Assembly (NCBI GenBank): GCA_022695795.1
Contig: MU404210.1
Span: forward strand, 7,667 to 68,850
From: Biscogniauxia marginata
Lineage: Eukaryota > Ascomycota > Sordariomycetes > Xylariales > Xylariaceae
Length of the DNA: 61,184 nucleotides
Direction: 5' to 3'
Shown here: positions 13,386 through 23,509 of the stretch, piece by piece
How the letters are laid out: every line of letters begins with the position of its first letter
How positions within the stretch are numbered: position 1 is the stretch's first letter
The notes under the pieces: generated by a model
Seen by the model: only the letters and a program-made list of their open reading frames with translations
Told to the model about the DNA's origin: nothing
The model's database searches: none
Program-made: the position numbers and the translations under genes

Positions 13386-13600
13386 ATAATGAACTTTTTC
13401 TTTTTCTTTTATAATAAATAATTTAAGTTATTTAAAAGGGAAAACAAATATAACTAGTTAATAACTATTAATAAGTAAAAATAAGTATCATTATATTTAG
13501 TTAAATAAACAAAATTTTATGTAATTATATATAAAAGAATGATTAAAGGTAAGAATATTCGAAAGAGTAATAATATAAATTACATCTGTTACATCTCAGT
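13386..13600. other. Small AT-rich patch
   Basis: About 200 bp of strongly AT-rich DNA inside normal-composition sequence. It resembles the large RIP-like blocks and may be the remnant of an old transposon insertion. No terminal repeats are recognised. Confidence 0.45.
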
Positions 13601-14520
13601 ATCTCCTTGAGTGGTGTTATTGTTCTCTCCTACTCATCATCCAACCCCTTCACCAACGTGGACTTGTTGTAGGTAAACGACAGCTGAAAATAGGTGAAAG
13701 GAATGAAAAATGAATGATGTATTGAGGATAGAGGGGGCTGCAACTGGTGGAATAAGGCTGTCCCTGCCTGTTATAGAACCTCCAAGTTTCGTATTCTCGC
13801 AGGTCGCAAACAGGGCTATCCAGCCATTTCTTCGTCGGTGGACTCTTTAGATTCGTCATCGAACCCTTCAAGATTGTTATCTATTGCTGTATCAGAGAGG
13901 GCATCAAGGGTTACTGTGAACTCATTCATTTGTCGCTTATTATGTGCCATATAAGGGCCAACTTTTGTAACTCTAGCTAATGAAAAAAGGTGCTTCAAGT
14001 TCGCCACGGATGTAGTCAGCCTAGCCTACGGAGTATTCTAGTATAATAAACCAGTATTCGTTCTTATTAGCCCTAACCGTAAAGTGCTTATAAAGATTTA
14101 GTAATATTAGCCACGAAAACTTTGGGTTTAAATAAAGGGAGTCTTATACACTTTCTTAACTAGCTTCTCTTTTGTAGTCTCTCGATTTTCTCGACTAGCA
14201 AGTTGGTAACCGATGCGGCTATTTGGCACGCTTCTTCCGCTTGCAAAGCTGCTGCGTACTTTCCACTAGAGTAACGATTCGCTTTTTTCATCTCCATAGT
14301 TAAACTAGGAAATTCAACTTCATAAACTTCCACTATACCGTCTACTACGAGTTCCCTCTACTTACACGCGCTAGCTTAAGCCGTAGACTAGGAAGTGACT
14401 TCTTTTTTGATCCATTTGTGAATCTTGTGTCAAGCATTGTGTATTGTATGTAGCTACCATACTGGGTCTGCTAAAAGCTCTGTCGACTCTGAATATGAGT
14501 ACTGAGCTAAGGAGTCCTGG
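13601..14520 (-). other. Decayed coding remnants, probably transposon-derived
   Basis: Two minus-strand frames look like old protein sequence. One (13816-14007, open upstream to about 14031) contains NLKHLFSLARVTKVGPYMAH and an acidic tail. The other, about 14298-14162, contains MKKANRYSSGKYAAALQAEE and a Lys/Arg-rich end. Stops interrupt the stretch between them. Composition suggests a DNA-binding or transposase C-terminus, but no family can be named. The AT-rich patch next door fits a decayed mobile element. Confidence 0.25.
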
Positions 14521-14811
14521 ATGATATGGGATAATATCCCCAAAGGTTTCCAGAAGTGCAACGCGGCCGAAACAGAGCTCTCCCGCTTTGAACCCTGTTT
14601 CGGCCGTGAGATGTCCACATTTGAAGAATATCAACTAATCAGGGTTCACCAGACCTACGGAGTGCTACGCCGGTTTCAAGGCCGGTTCGACGAGGCCTAT
14701 GGTACTTTGGATAGTCTCCCCCATGTAGACAATCTCACAATATCGCATTTTGGTGCCGTATTATTTGTACGAAGTGAAGATGACGGAGCCATTCTAAAGT
14801 TAAAGAGTTAG
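14521..14811 (+). pseudogene. Fragment of a helical-repeat (TPR-like) protein
   Basis: A 96-residue open frame without recognisable partner exons. The middle (about residues 22-68) reads like helix-turn-helix repeats of a tetratricopeptide-type protein: FEEYQLIRVHQTYGVLRRFQ then GRFDEAYGTLDSLPHVDN. The pattern (Y-G-x-L-x-R-x-x-G-x-x-x-E-A) resembles the TPR tails found in many fungal multidomain proteins. Both ends stop abruptly and AT-rich sequence follows, so this is most likely a leftover of a larger, lost gene. A short independent gene cannot be excluded. Confidence 0.35.
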
Positions 14812-16990
14812 CTATATTATGCCACCAGATCATGTATTTAAGCTAAGTTAACTTATAAACCTATTCAAGGTTTTAATTATCTATTATATACCTGTTATAT
14901 CTATTAAATAACTAAAAGTTGTTATAAAACCAGAATATAATATAAAGCTATTTAAGTATAGACTTAAAAGTTACCTGTGAGGATGCAGTTAATATAATAA
15001 GAAATGTATAGTGATGTATCCACGCGTATATGGAAACTAGGACCAGGACTCTGTATAACTACAAGGATATACTCTGAACAAAGGTGCTTATCTAAAGACA
15101 TGCGGTCTGTTGTGATCTGTATGTATCTGTGGAGTGAATATATGTAAAAGGGATGATGGGAATCATGAGTGGGTACCCTATCTATATGCATCTAGTACCT
15201 GGTATTTAGAATTCCGCGAGACAATGAATTGAGACCATATCGGCCCCTCGTAGTAAGTATTTCCTTTCGAGATCATCACCAAATCGGGTTGTCAGAGAAA
15301 TTTTGATTGGTCCACCAAAGTATGAAACATAACGTCTCGGGATCGACATGCCGGAAAGAATCCTACCACCAGGGTCGCGAGACGTACCGCTGCCAAATTC
15401 TATTATTACATGTCATATATAAACTAGTTTTTTCTTGACTCTCATAGATCGACGACCTGGTGGAATGCGGCAGCTAATGATCAAGACAACGAGCTGCCAG
15501 GGGCATAGAAAGCAGGCGCAACGTTACAATATGACTGGCTGGATCGCATATGAACGTTGGAGTATGAAAGAGTTATATTTGAAGCTTGGGTGTGGTGTTT
15601 AAGGTTTCTTCGTTGAGCTTTAGTATATTATACTGAATAATAGATAATGACAGCTCAGTCCACTCTCCAACAATAAGAGAACGCCATGAGTTTCGCGGGC
15701 ATCAAGTCTATTTTATCGCAAGATACGCAAGGGAGTACCCGGAGTAAGGAGGCTACACTCCACAGCATACAAGAAGACAACGTAGATATACTCAACCTAA
15801 GGCAGTATCTGCTCTCGTACACACTACTCGACAGCAGTAGGCAGAGAGTTACGGTGTAGATAGATCAATAGGTACAAGATAAGTACACGTCAACTAAGGG
15901 AGCAAAGGGACCGTTAGCATGTAAAAGGCACTATCTCCCAAGTAGTTTTAGTCCTAGTTCTTCGTGTAACAACTACGTTACTACCTGTAAAGGTACGCAT
16001 AAAACTTGTTGTTGCGCTGGAGAGGGAAAGCTCCTCTTCAGGCCCACTATCCATAGTACTATATACATCACAATACATGGGCCACATGTCCGTGACACTA
16101 CCCAACGTTCATAAGCGCCATCGAGCAGAGGCTAGAGTTGGATGGGAGTAATGCATACTAATAAATTCCGCTTGGATTATCCAAATACTAAAGCGAGCTA
16201 TGATAAGCACAACTTCCAAGTTATCGACAAACACGGAGGGTACATTTCACATTACAGAGATGAGGACTAGCCTTGGAATAAGACCTCAATCTATGAGATA
16301 CGTGGCAGATGTGTTATGATGAAGCGAGGAGATAACGCACTATGTGTGGTCAGCGAACAACAGAGACAATTGATTAGTGTTATATTGGTGATATTGAAGA
16401 GCGGGCAGCAACATTTCTATTGCTTACTTTACACCATATGAATACTTAAAGTTGAGAAGTAATGAAAGTAAAACTTTCTTGGATAGGGTATTTATTAGTT
16501 TATTAGTCGATACTATACACACAGAAACATGTGCTGGATGAGCCCATGACTCTAAGGCAAGCTCGTAACGAGAGAGCTGATATACTCTGCTACTTTTTGT
16601 CGACAACATTTATTCTTGGCAATTAATTAGCAGCAACCCATTATTCCAAGATATGTTATAACACAAACCAAACCTTATTAGTTATTATCTCACGGATACC
16701 TATATAATCTACTAATAGGTTATTAAGAAAAAGGGGTTGTTGCGGATTGCCAAGCAGGAAAATAAGTGGTAGGAGATTAAGTTAAGATGCCATGTCGCTC
16801 AATTTTTAAGCTTATATGGTAGCTATCCAAATCCGTTTAAACTCTTGTTCATTTATATTGAGAACTTAACAAGATTATCTAAGAGCACATAGTTTATTTT
16901 GTCTATAGATCTGTGGTATACATATAGTGACGAAACGTCCACAAATTGGAGTTCACAGGAAACTGAATATTTCGGGAAATATGAGACAGA
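14812..16990. other. Intergenic, no gene recognised
   Basis: Moderately AT-rich, with many stops in all frames. There are scattered short direct and inverted similarities, but nothing I can delimit as a repeat. Confidence 0.45.
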
Positions 16991-16991
16991 A

Positions 16992-17381
16992 TCATGGCCC
17001 TTCATCCGTCTCTGACAACCAACACCGGCATTTATACCAGTTAATAACTCGTAAAGAACAACAAATTTTCTGACTCACAATGTCATGGCAAAAGATGTAC
17101 CGATTAAAAGGGGAGAGACGGGAAGAAGAAGAGGAGCCTGACTTACCCCAGATCCCTGCAGCTAAACTAACGCTGTGACCACTTACAACACCGAGGTGGG
17201 GCAAGAGATCTGGATCCATGGACCCTCGCGGCGATCTAAGATAATTACCGTATAAATTACAAACCTCCTTAACCCCGAATTTGCTCAACTCTGCTTTATA
17301 TGCCAACGTGATTCTCTCCTGCGATGTTTTGACTTTGCCAGTCACTCCAGCCATTATGTTCGTCGTTACACAACATGTCAA
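16992..17381 (-). other. Uncharacterised open frame, possible gene fragment
   Basis: 129-residue minus-strand frame. From an internal Met (at 17354) it reads MAGVTGKVKTSQERITLAYK and onward, a plausible protein N-terminus followed by GT/AG pairs that could be introns. No motif or family is recognised and no downstream exons were found. It lies about 700 bp upstream of the WW-protein gene, on the opposite strand, and could be a decayed gene or chance. Confidence 0.2.
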
Positions 17382-18094
17382 AAAAGAAGCATGAATTCAA
17401 TATTACATGGTAAACTTAGCTGCGGCTTTAAAACAAAAACAGGTGTATGGGTCCCTCGAGTTCAGCTCCTGCACGCTACAAGCCACCGTCCCATAGACTG
17501 GCCATCTAGAATGAGATTGGGCACATCAGCCCGCGATGATTGGGGTTAGCTGGTCGCAGTTCCGTCCAACATGGCTGTACTTACTTGCCCCTTTTCGGAG
17601 GGCCTCACGGCTTTCTAACCCCCCGACTCTGTCATCTGATTACTATCTGAGCTAGCTGGCCAGGCCTTTGGTCCCTCGCTTCACTGGCAGATATCGCTCG
17701 CCGATTTTCCAATCTTGTCATGCCGCCACGTCGTTTTACCCTAAGTGGTTTTGGCCACGATGTCGGAAAATCCAAACTCTTTGCTGTCTTCATCGTTTTT
17801 GCTTCTTGACTTACGTTCGGTTACTGCACCCCGTGATTTCGACCCCGTGATTGAGCGACTGTACCTAGGAATTTGACAATGGTATTTATAACCAAGTTGG
17901 TAATAGCACTTGCGTAGCGTGCGAGGGTTATTTCGCGTATTTGACCAACACGGGACGATCATAGCTATCCACTCAGAACTCGAATCCGATTGCGACGTCC
18001 TTGCCCGAAACCAGATATCACGATCATATAGGTGTCGACTACCAACATTACTAAATCAGACAGGTCGCTGTTGACCTTGATTTGCACGTCTGAT
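17382..18094. other. 5' flank of the WW-protein gene
   Basis: Normal-composition sequence between the minus-strand frame and the WW-protein start. It presumably contains the promoter and 5' leader. No TATA box stands out. Confidence 0.4.
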
Positions 18095-21000
18095 ATGGCT
18101 GGGTTGCCTAAAGGTTGGGAATCTGACTATGATGGTTCGCGGTGGTTTTATCGTTACAAGCCGACTGGCCTAACACAATTCAACTTTCCGAAACCGGGCG
18201 ATGAGTTCCCTGAATTTGTCGGTATCGGGTTCGGCCCCCTGGATCTTGCCCCCGAAGAGAGACTGGCGAGCGAGCAACAAATCAAGAGGCGCACGTCTGA
18301 TGGGAGCAACAATGCCGGAAACGTGTCCAGGGCAGGTAGCAACGGGCGGAAGAAGGTTACGCCAGTAGAAGAGGGGTACGAGATGGGTGCTACTGGCTAC
18401 TTTGACCCCGACAGTTTTATGTACTTCGGGCCAGGTGGCCACAACGACGTGAGCCCAGTTGCTGGCGAAGATGACAATATACCCTCGGCGCTTGATCGAA
18501 AAGAGAAAGAGGGAGTGCGGAATCTAGCTGATGCCATTACCCCAGGTCCAACACCTACAGTCGTAAACAGCGAGCCTATAATAGGTCAACATACTATAGA
18601 AAACCCAGTGCCGAACGAAGGTATGATATCTCTCGGAGTAGTATTAGCGGTTTATGAACCTAATGAACGGCCTACAGCATACGAACTCCACGAAGAAACT
18701 CAGCAAGTCTGGACCCCTGTGGGGTTTGTTGCCGAGTTGGCTAGTAGTGACACTATCAAGTGCGCTGACGAACTGGCTCCTATTGAATTAGATGCAACAT
18801 CTTTCGCACCAGCACCTATACGAACTGATCTGGTTCACGATGGACCGGTCGAATTACCTACACACAGAAGCCCAGTTGACTCCAAACCAGTGCCAGAACC
18901 TGCTACGAATCCCCTACAACAACCAGTTGATGCATACCCCTTAGTTTCAGCTTCCTTTGCATATCCTCCGTTGAAGGCGACGGGAGGTTCCGCGACAAAT
19001 ACAACTTCGGTTAATGTACATCACGAAGAACTGAAGGTTCTTGCTTCTGAACGCCCGCCATCCGATAACACAGGGCAAAACAAGTACCAGCCTTGGACAC
19101 CCGCACAAAGAGTTACAATGCAAGAGTCAGGATTGCCCAACAGAAACTCGATGATTTTGTCACAGGCATCTATTCTTCAGACCCAGAACAGCGAGCTTGG
19201 GAGCTTTAGTAAGAGGCATTCCCTGTCAGGGCCCATTGGCAACCATACAGCAAACTCAGATATACCCGATGCCTTGAGAGTACAAATGAAAACGAAGGTC
19301 TCCACGCCTCCTCCAAATTCTTTGAAATCACCAATCCCGGCAGTTTTACAACCCGCCGCACCGCCATCAAAGGTATTACCCTCGCAAGGGTCTACTGATG
19401 GACATCCTTCACAGAAAGTTGTCCCAGCCATTCCCGGAAGCGGAGCTAGACATGAGAGTATTTCCTCAGGTAGTGAGAGGCCGGGGGTCCAGTCTGGCCT
19501 AACATATGTCCCATTAGTGCTCAAACCTGGAACCCATCCGCAGCAGGTTCCAATCCTAGGAAACAAACCATCCCAGAGCATCGAGCCCTTGAAATCATCT
19601 CAGCCTGTTGGCCCAACTATTTCTACTGGAAGTCAACCATTCATCCAGAATGGATTTAATGTTCAAGGGACGCATGCCACGTCACAGATGCATATTGACG
19701 GTATTCACCCCAACAGTAGTAGGGTAAACACCTTGCCAAACAAATTACCGTCTCAAACGACGTCCCATGAACTACCGAGGATGAATAGTGGTCCTGGTTT
19801 TCTGTTCTTCCATGAAATCCCTCCCAGCAAAGAGTCGAAGGCTCCAGAACATAGCCAACATCGATCAGAAGGTTCAACAATATCCGGTACACAAGTCTCA
19901 ACATCAAATGTTCACGACCCCAACGAGCCTCCCGAGAAGCCTCATATTATTATGAATGAACCACTCCCTGTCATTGCTCCATTAGCATTAGCCAAACCAT
20001 CGCAATCTAATAGCCCAAAGAAGACGTCAGCGTCTTCTCCAATTCAGGCTTCGGTAGAAACTTTCGACCAGATATCTGAAGTTATATCTATTGTGAACAG
20101 CAATATTCCACAGACGACCCAGGATCGGCCCGCAAACTCAATCGAGACTCACTCTCATCGTTTAACTCGGAATAATGGTCAGCCAGAGTCTGCTAGTGCG
20201 GCTGCTGGAGCCGGTAAGCCCCAGACAGATATTCACAACCCCAATACTCAATCGATGTCTGGACAGCGCCCACCAGAACATAGTCAACAGACCACCACGA
20301 GTCAGATAGTATCAGAAGGGATGATATCTTCGTTCGGCCAAAGTCCTAACATGCCAAGCTCAACCGCTACAAACCCTTCGTCAAATTACACTCTAGGACG
20401 GCTACCTGATCGAACTCAGACCCCAGGCGCGCAAGTTCTACATTCTTCGCATGCCTCGCCCAGTCAATCACCAGGCTCGGATCACCGACCATCTGTTTTC
20501 CAGACTTTACATAACCCGCCTACCCCAGCACAGAGTCCACTCCACCGACCTACCTCGCTAACAAGTCCACATCAAGGACCAAAACCTTCGAGCTCTCAAG
20601 CATCACCTATCAACAATGGTAGTAGTGGCCAACCTTCAAAGCTACTAGGACCGGCTAGTCACTCAGGTCCACCAATGAAACCTAGCCAGGCACAAAGCTC
20701 TCCAGGTCAGCCTATAGCTCTCACTCATCCTTCACACGCAGCGAGCAACCAGCAGAAACCATCATCCACCCCTTTTCAAGCACAACAACTTGCATCTAGG
20801 CCCAATGTGGCAAATAGCCAGCTTCATGGTTCTATGCAGAGCCAGATGTTTGGAAGGCCGAATAGTTCCGCAACTCCTCCTGGCCCAGGCGGAACGAATC
20901 ACCAACAAATGGGCCAGCCAGTGACAGCACTCACCACACACAATTCAAATTCACAAGTTGCTTCTCAAACGGCCAGTGCAGCGCATTCAGCAGGACCAAT

Positions 21001-23509
21001 AATTGCGCAACATATCCCAAGGCCGTCTTCGGTGTCTATATCTTTACAGCATGCCACCCAACATCCTCAACCGACAACCAACCATGTCCACGGTCCTTCG
21101 GGTAAACCTATTCAAGGGAACCAAGTGATTCCTAACAGGCCCAATGCACAGGCTCCTGTCCAAGTTGGGATGGAACGTCCTGATTTTTCACACGCGCCTC
21201 ACCGGCCACAGCAGCCCAGCAATGTTCCCGGGCAGTCGATGATCTCTCACTCGCAAGCTGCAATGCAAGGGCCGCTATCAAAACTTTCAAGTAACGTCAT
21301 GTCTCCGAGTCAATTAGCTTCGGGCTCAAAACCAGCACAGTCGTCCATTTCTCACGGTCAAAACCAGAGTTCAACTCCAGGTTCAAGTCTCAGCCAAAAC
21401 TCCACACAACCGCAGCATCCATCTCCCCCCGTCCACCACATTTCGCCATCGCAGAGTCAGGTTTCATCCCCCACTCCCTCAATTGCTTCACTTAATGGCC
21501 CTCCATCCTCCGCGTCGTCACATACGCATGTTACTACAACTCTCACTACTGGCCCCAACAACACTTTCAATTCAAACACTAACCAGCAGTCACCTAATCC
21601 GAAACCGCCGATGATTACCCAGCAGCCTTCACATGCTGCTTATAATAGGCCTCAGAATCCTCAGCATCCCCCTACTCAGGGGATTATCCAAACACCGCAA
21701 CAGCCTAATCCTCTCCCGATGCTTCCCGGTCAGGTAACACCTCTGCCCTCGCAAGTTGGGTCGCCCCCCATTCCAGTCCCTGTTCAGCCACAACCTTCAA
21801 ATGGGCAAATGAAGCCTACAGCCAATACATATCAACCCTCATTTGGGCAACAAAGACCTCAAGTAGCACCACCAAGGCCGTCTCAGCAACAGATATCGGG
21901 ACAGCCTATTCAAATGCAATATACGCCAAGTATAGGACAGCCGGCACCCGGACAGACGCAATTGAGTCAAATACAGCCACAGGCGCAGATAAACCCAAAT
22001 CAGCAGCAGACACCTTTACACGTTCAAGCTACAGGACAATCGCGGCCTCAAGGGGTTGGTCAATTTTCTCCACAGGCACCTCAATCACATATTGGCAACA
22101 ATACCCCCTTGGGAACACATAACCAAACATATAAACCCCAGACAATTCAATCGTCCCCTGCAGTGAGTACCCATACTGCTGGCCCGATGCAGTCCTTCGT
22201 TCAGCCTCCAACGACTCAGGGACAGCAACCTACCCAGGCACCAGGGGGGCAGTCTTCTGTACAATTTAATATTCAAGGGAAGCCTTTTAACTCATCGCAA
22301 GCTACAGCAGCGCTTACGGACGCAGGAAAGGGCATGAAGAAATGGGCTAAGAAGATGTGGCAGAACCCTGCACTTAAACAGACAACAGCTGCAGTCGGTG
22401 GTGCCATCGTCGCCGAGTCACTAGGTGTGAATGGTGCCACTGGTGCCGCTCTGGCAAATCAGATATATAACACGTCCAAACCTCGCCCGCAGGCTACTGG
22501 CCCACAAAGACCCCCAGGTCCGCCACACGCTCAAACCGCACCACCACAAGCACAAGGTCGCCCGGGAACGATCCCACAGCATTACCAAACGGCGCAGGCG
22601 ATGAATCGTCCGCCACTAGGCATGCAACCCGTTGGTGTACAAACTCCGGGTCGACCTGTAGCAGTACAAAACCAAGCTATGGTAGGTGCCACCTTGAATA
22701 TCAACGCCCCCCAACAGGTCGGTGCCATGCAACAACAACAACAACGCCCACCACAACCCGTTCAGGGTCCACTAGTCGGACGCCCGCCACTACCACCGCA
22801 GATGATGATGCAACGGCCTCCTCCTCCTCCGTTTCCTGCACAGCCGAACCAGGCACAGGGTGGTCTGGGTCCCAATGTAGCCGCTTTCGCCGCCATTGGC
22901 GGTGCTGCGATCGGAGCAGCAATCCGCACCAACCAAAACGGATCTTCGCACCCAGGCCCGGGCCCCGGCTCGGGATCTCAGGCCGAACAGCATCACGCAC
23001 CTCCGGGCGAAAATTTCGCACGACCCAGTGAGTATCACGCACCGCCCAACGAGCAATACGCCGTGGCCGAGAACACGGCCCCCGCGGATTCGTACTTCGC
23101 CAGCTCGACGGCATACGCCACCGCCGACACCACCGCGGCTGCGGAAACGATGACGACGACGCACGCGGAGTCAACGAGTATGTATGGGGATACTGCTGGG
23201 ACGTATACGGATACCACCGCGTATGCGGAGGCTAGTGTGTATTCAGATACTGCTATGTATACGGATACTACCACGTATATGGATAATAGTGTGTATGCGG
23301 ACACTACTATGTACGCGGACGCTAGCTACGCGGACACGTCGTACGCAGACGCGGCGTACGCCGACGTGAACATGAACGTGGACGTGAACGTGGACGTAGA
23401 CGTAGACGTGACGGCCTACTCGGGGGACGGCGTGTCGATGGTCAGCATGGAGGAGAGCGTCTCCGTCTCGGCGGACTACTCGGGCGGCGACTGGGGCGGC
23501 GACTGGTGA
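18095..23509 (+). CDS. Large WW-domain protein, Pro/Gln/Ser-rich, with Gly-zipper segments and Tyr-repeat tail
   Basis: An open frame of 1804 residues, no intron seen. The first ATG in frame (18095) sits directly before the WW domain; the longer upstream frame has only a GTG. WW domain at residues 4-36 (LPKGWESDYDGSRWFYRYKP); the second signature Trp is Phe (QFNFPKP), as in other fungal WW proteins. Residues of about 270-1390 are low complexity: Pro, Gln, Ser, Asn and His. A conserved-looking segment at about 1400-1465 has KKWAKKMWQNPALKQTTAAV then GGAIVAESLGVNGATGAAL. A second Gly/Ala-zipper (AAFAAIGGAAIGAAI) is near 1595. The tail (about 1690-1770) has regular Tyr-Asp-Thr hexads, then pentads, then Val-Asp dipeptides. 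WW domains bind Pro-rich ligands; the cellular role here is unknown. The long disordered middle suggests a scaffold. Confidence 0.85.
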   Translation: MAGLPKGWESDYDGSRWFYRYKPTGLTQFNFPKPGDEFPEFVGIGFGPLDLAPEERLASEQQIKRRTSDGSNNAGNVSRAGSNGRKKVTPVEEGYEMGATGYFDPDSFMYFGPGGHNDVSPVAGEDDNIPSALDRKEKEGVRNLADAITPGPTPTVVNSEPIIGQHTIENPVPNEGMISLGVVLAVYEPNERPTAYELHEETQQVWTPVGFVAELASSDTIKCADELAPIELDATSFAPAPIRTDLVHDGPVELPTHRSPVDSKPVPEPATNPLQQPVDAYPLVSASFAYPPLKATGGSATNTTSVNVHHEELKVLASERPPSDNTGQNKYQPWTPAQRVTMQESGLPNRNSMILSQASILQTQNSELGSFSKRHSLSGPIGNHTANSDIPDALRVQMKTKVSTPPPNSLKSPIPAVLQPAAPPSKVLPSQGSTDGHPSQKVVPAIPGSGARHESISSGSERPGVQSGLTYVPLVLKPGTHPQQVPILGNKPSQSIEPLKSSQPVGPTISTGSQPFIQNGFNVQGTHATSQMHIDGIHPNSSRVNTLPNKLPSQTTSHELPRMNSGPGFLFFHEIPPSKESKAPEHSQHRSEGSTISGTQVSTSNVHDPNEPPEKPHIIMNEPLPVIAPLALAKPSQSNSPKKTSASSPIQASVETFDQISEVISIVNSNIPQTTQDRPANSIETHSHRLTRNNGQPESASAAAGAGKPQTDIHNPNTQSMSGQRPPEHSQQTTTSQIVSEGMISSFGQSPNMPSSTATNPSSNYTLGRLPDRTQTPGAQVLHSSHASPSQSPGSDHRPSVFQTLHNPPTPAQSPLHRPTSLTSPHQGPKPSSSQASPINNGSSGQPSKLLGPASHSGPPMKPSQAQSSPGQPIALTHPSHAASNQQKPSSTPFQAQQLASRPNVANSQLHGSMQSQMFGRPNSSATPPGPGGTNHQQMGQPVTALTTHNSNSQVASQTASAAHSAGPIIAQHIPRPSSVSISLQHATQHPQPTTNHVHGPSGKPIQGNQVIPNRPNAQAPVQVGMERPDFSHAPHRPQQPSNVPGQSMISHSQAAMQGPLSKLSSNVMSPSQLASGSKPAQSSISHGQNQSSTPGSSLSQNSTQPQHPSPPVHHISPSQSQVSSPTPSIASLNGPPSSASSHTHVTTTLTTGPNNTFNSNTNQQSPNPKPPMITQQPSHAAYNRPQNPQHPPTQGIIQTPQQPNPLPMLPGQVTPLPSQVGSPPIPVPVQPQPSNGQMKPTANTYQPSFGQQRPQVAPPRPSQQQISGQPIQMQYTPSIGQPAPGQTQLSQIQPQAQINPNQQQTPLHVQATGQSRPQGVGQFSPQAPQSHIGNNTPLGTHNQTYKPQTIQSSPAVSTHTAGPMQSFVQPPTTQGQQPTQAPGGQSSVQFNIQGKPFNSSQATAALTDAGKGMKKWAKKMWQNPALKQTTAAVGGAIVAESLGVNGATGAALANQIYNTSKPRPQATGPQRPPGPPHAQTAPPQAQGRPGTIPQHYQTAQAMNRPPLGMQPVGVQTPGRPVAVQNQAMVGATLNINAPQQVGAMQQQQQRPPQPVQGPLVGRPPLPPQMMMQRPPPPPFPAQPNQAQGGLGPNVAAFAAIGGAAIGAAIRTNQNGSSHPGPGPGSGSQAEQHHAPPGENFARPSEYHAPPNEQYAVAENTAPADSYFASSTAYATADTTAAAETMTTTHAESTSMYGDTAGTYTDTTAYAEASVYSDTAMYTDTTTYMDNSVYADTTMYADASYADTSYADAAYADVNMNVDVNVDVDVDVTAYSGDGVSMVSMEESVSVSADYSGGDWGGDW
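23186..23410 (+). repeat. In-gene Tyr-hexad and Asp-Val repeat tract
   Basis: Near the 3' end of the WW-protein gene the DNA encodes six consecutive 6-residue units (YTDTTA, YAEASV, YSDTAM, YTDTTT, YMDNSV, YADTTM), then about four 5-residue units beginning YAD, then alternating Val and Asp/Asn residues (GACGTG/GACGTA repeats at about 23366-23410). The codon-level repetition points to expansion by slippage or unequal exchange. Confidence 0.85.

Noticed and set aside
18032..18094. Upstream extension of the WW-protein frame
   Set aside because: It begins with GTG, and the ATG at 18095 directly precedes the WW domain as in relatives.
22701..23174. Long minus-strand open frames antisense to the WW-protein gene
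   Set aside because: They exist because the coding strand is Pro/Gln/Ala-rich; they have Arg/Ser-rich composition and no motif.
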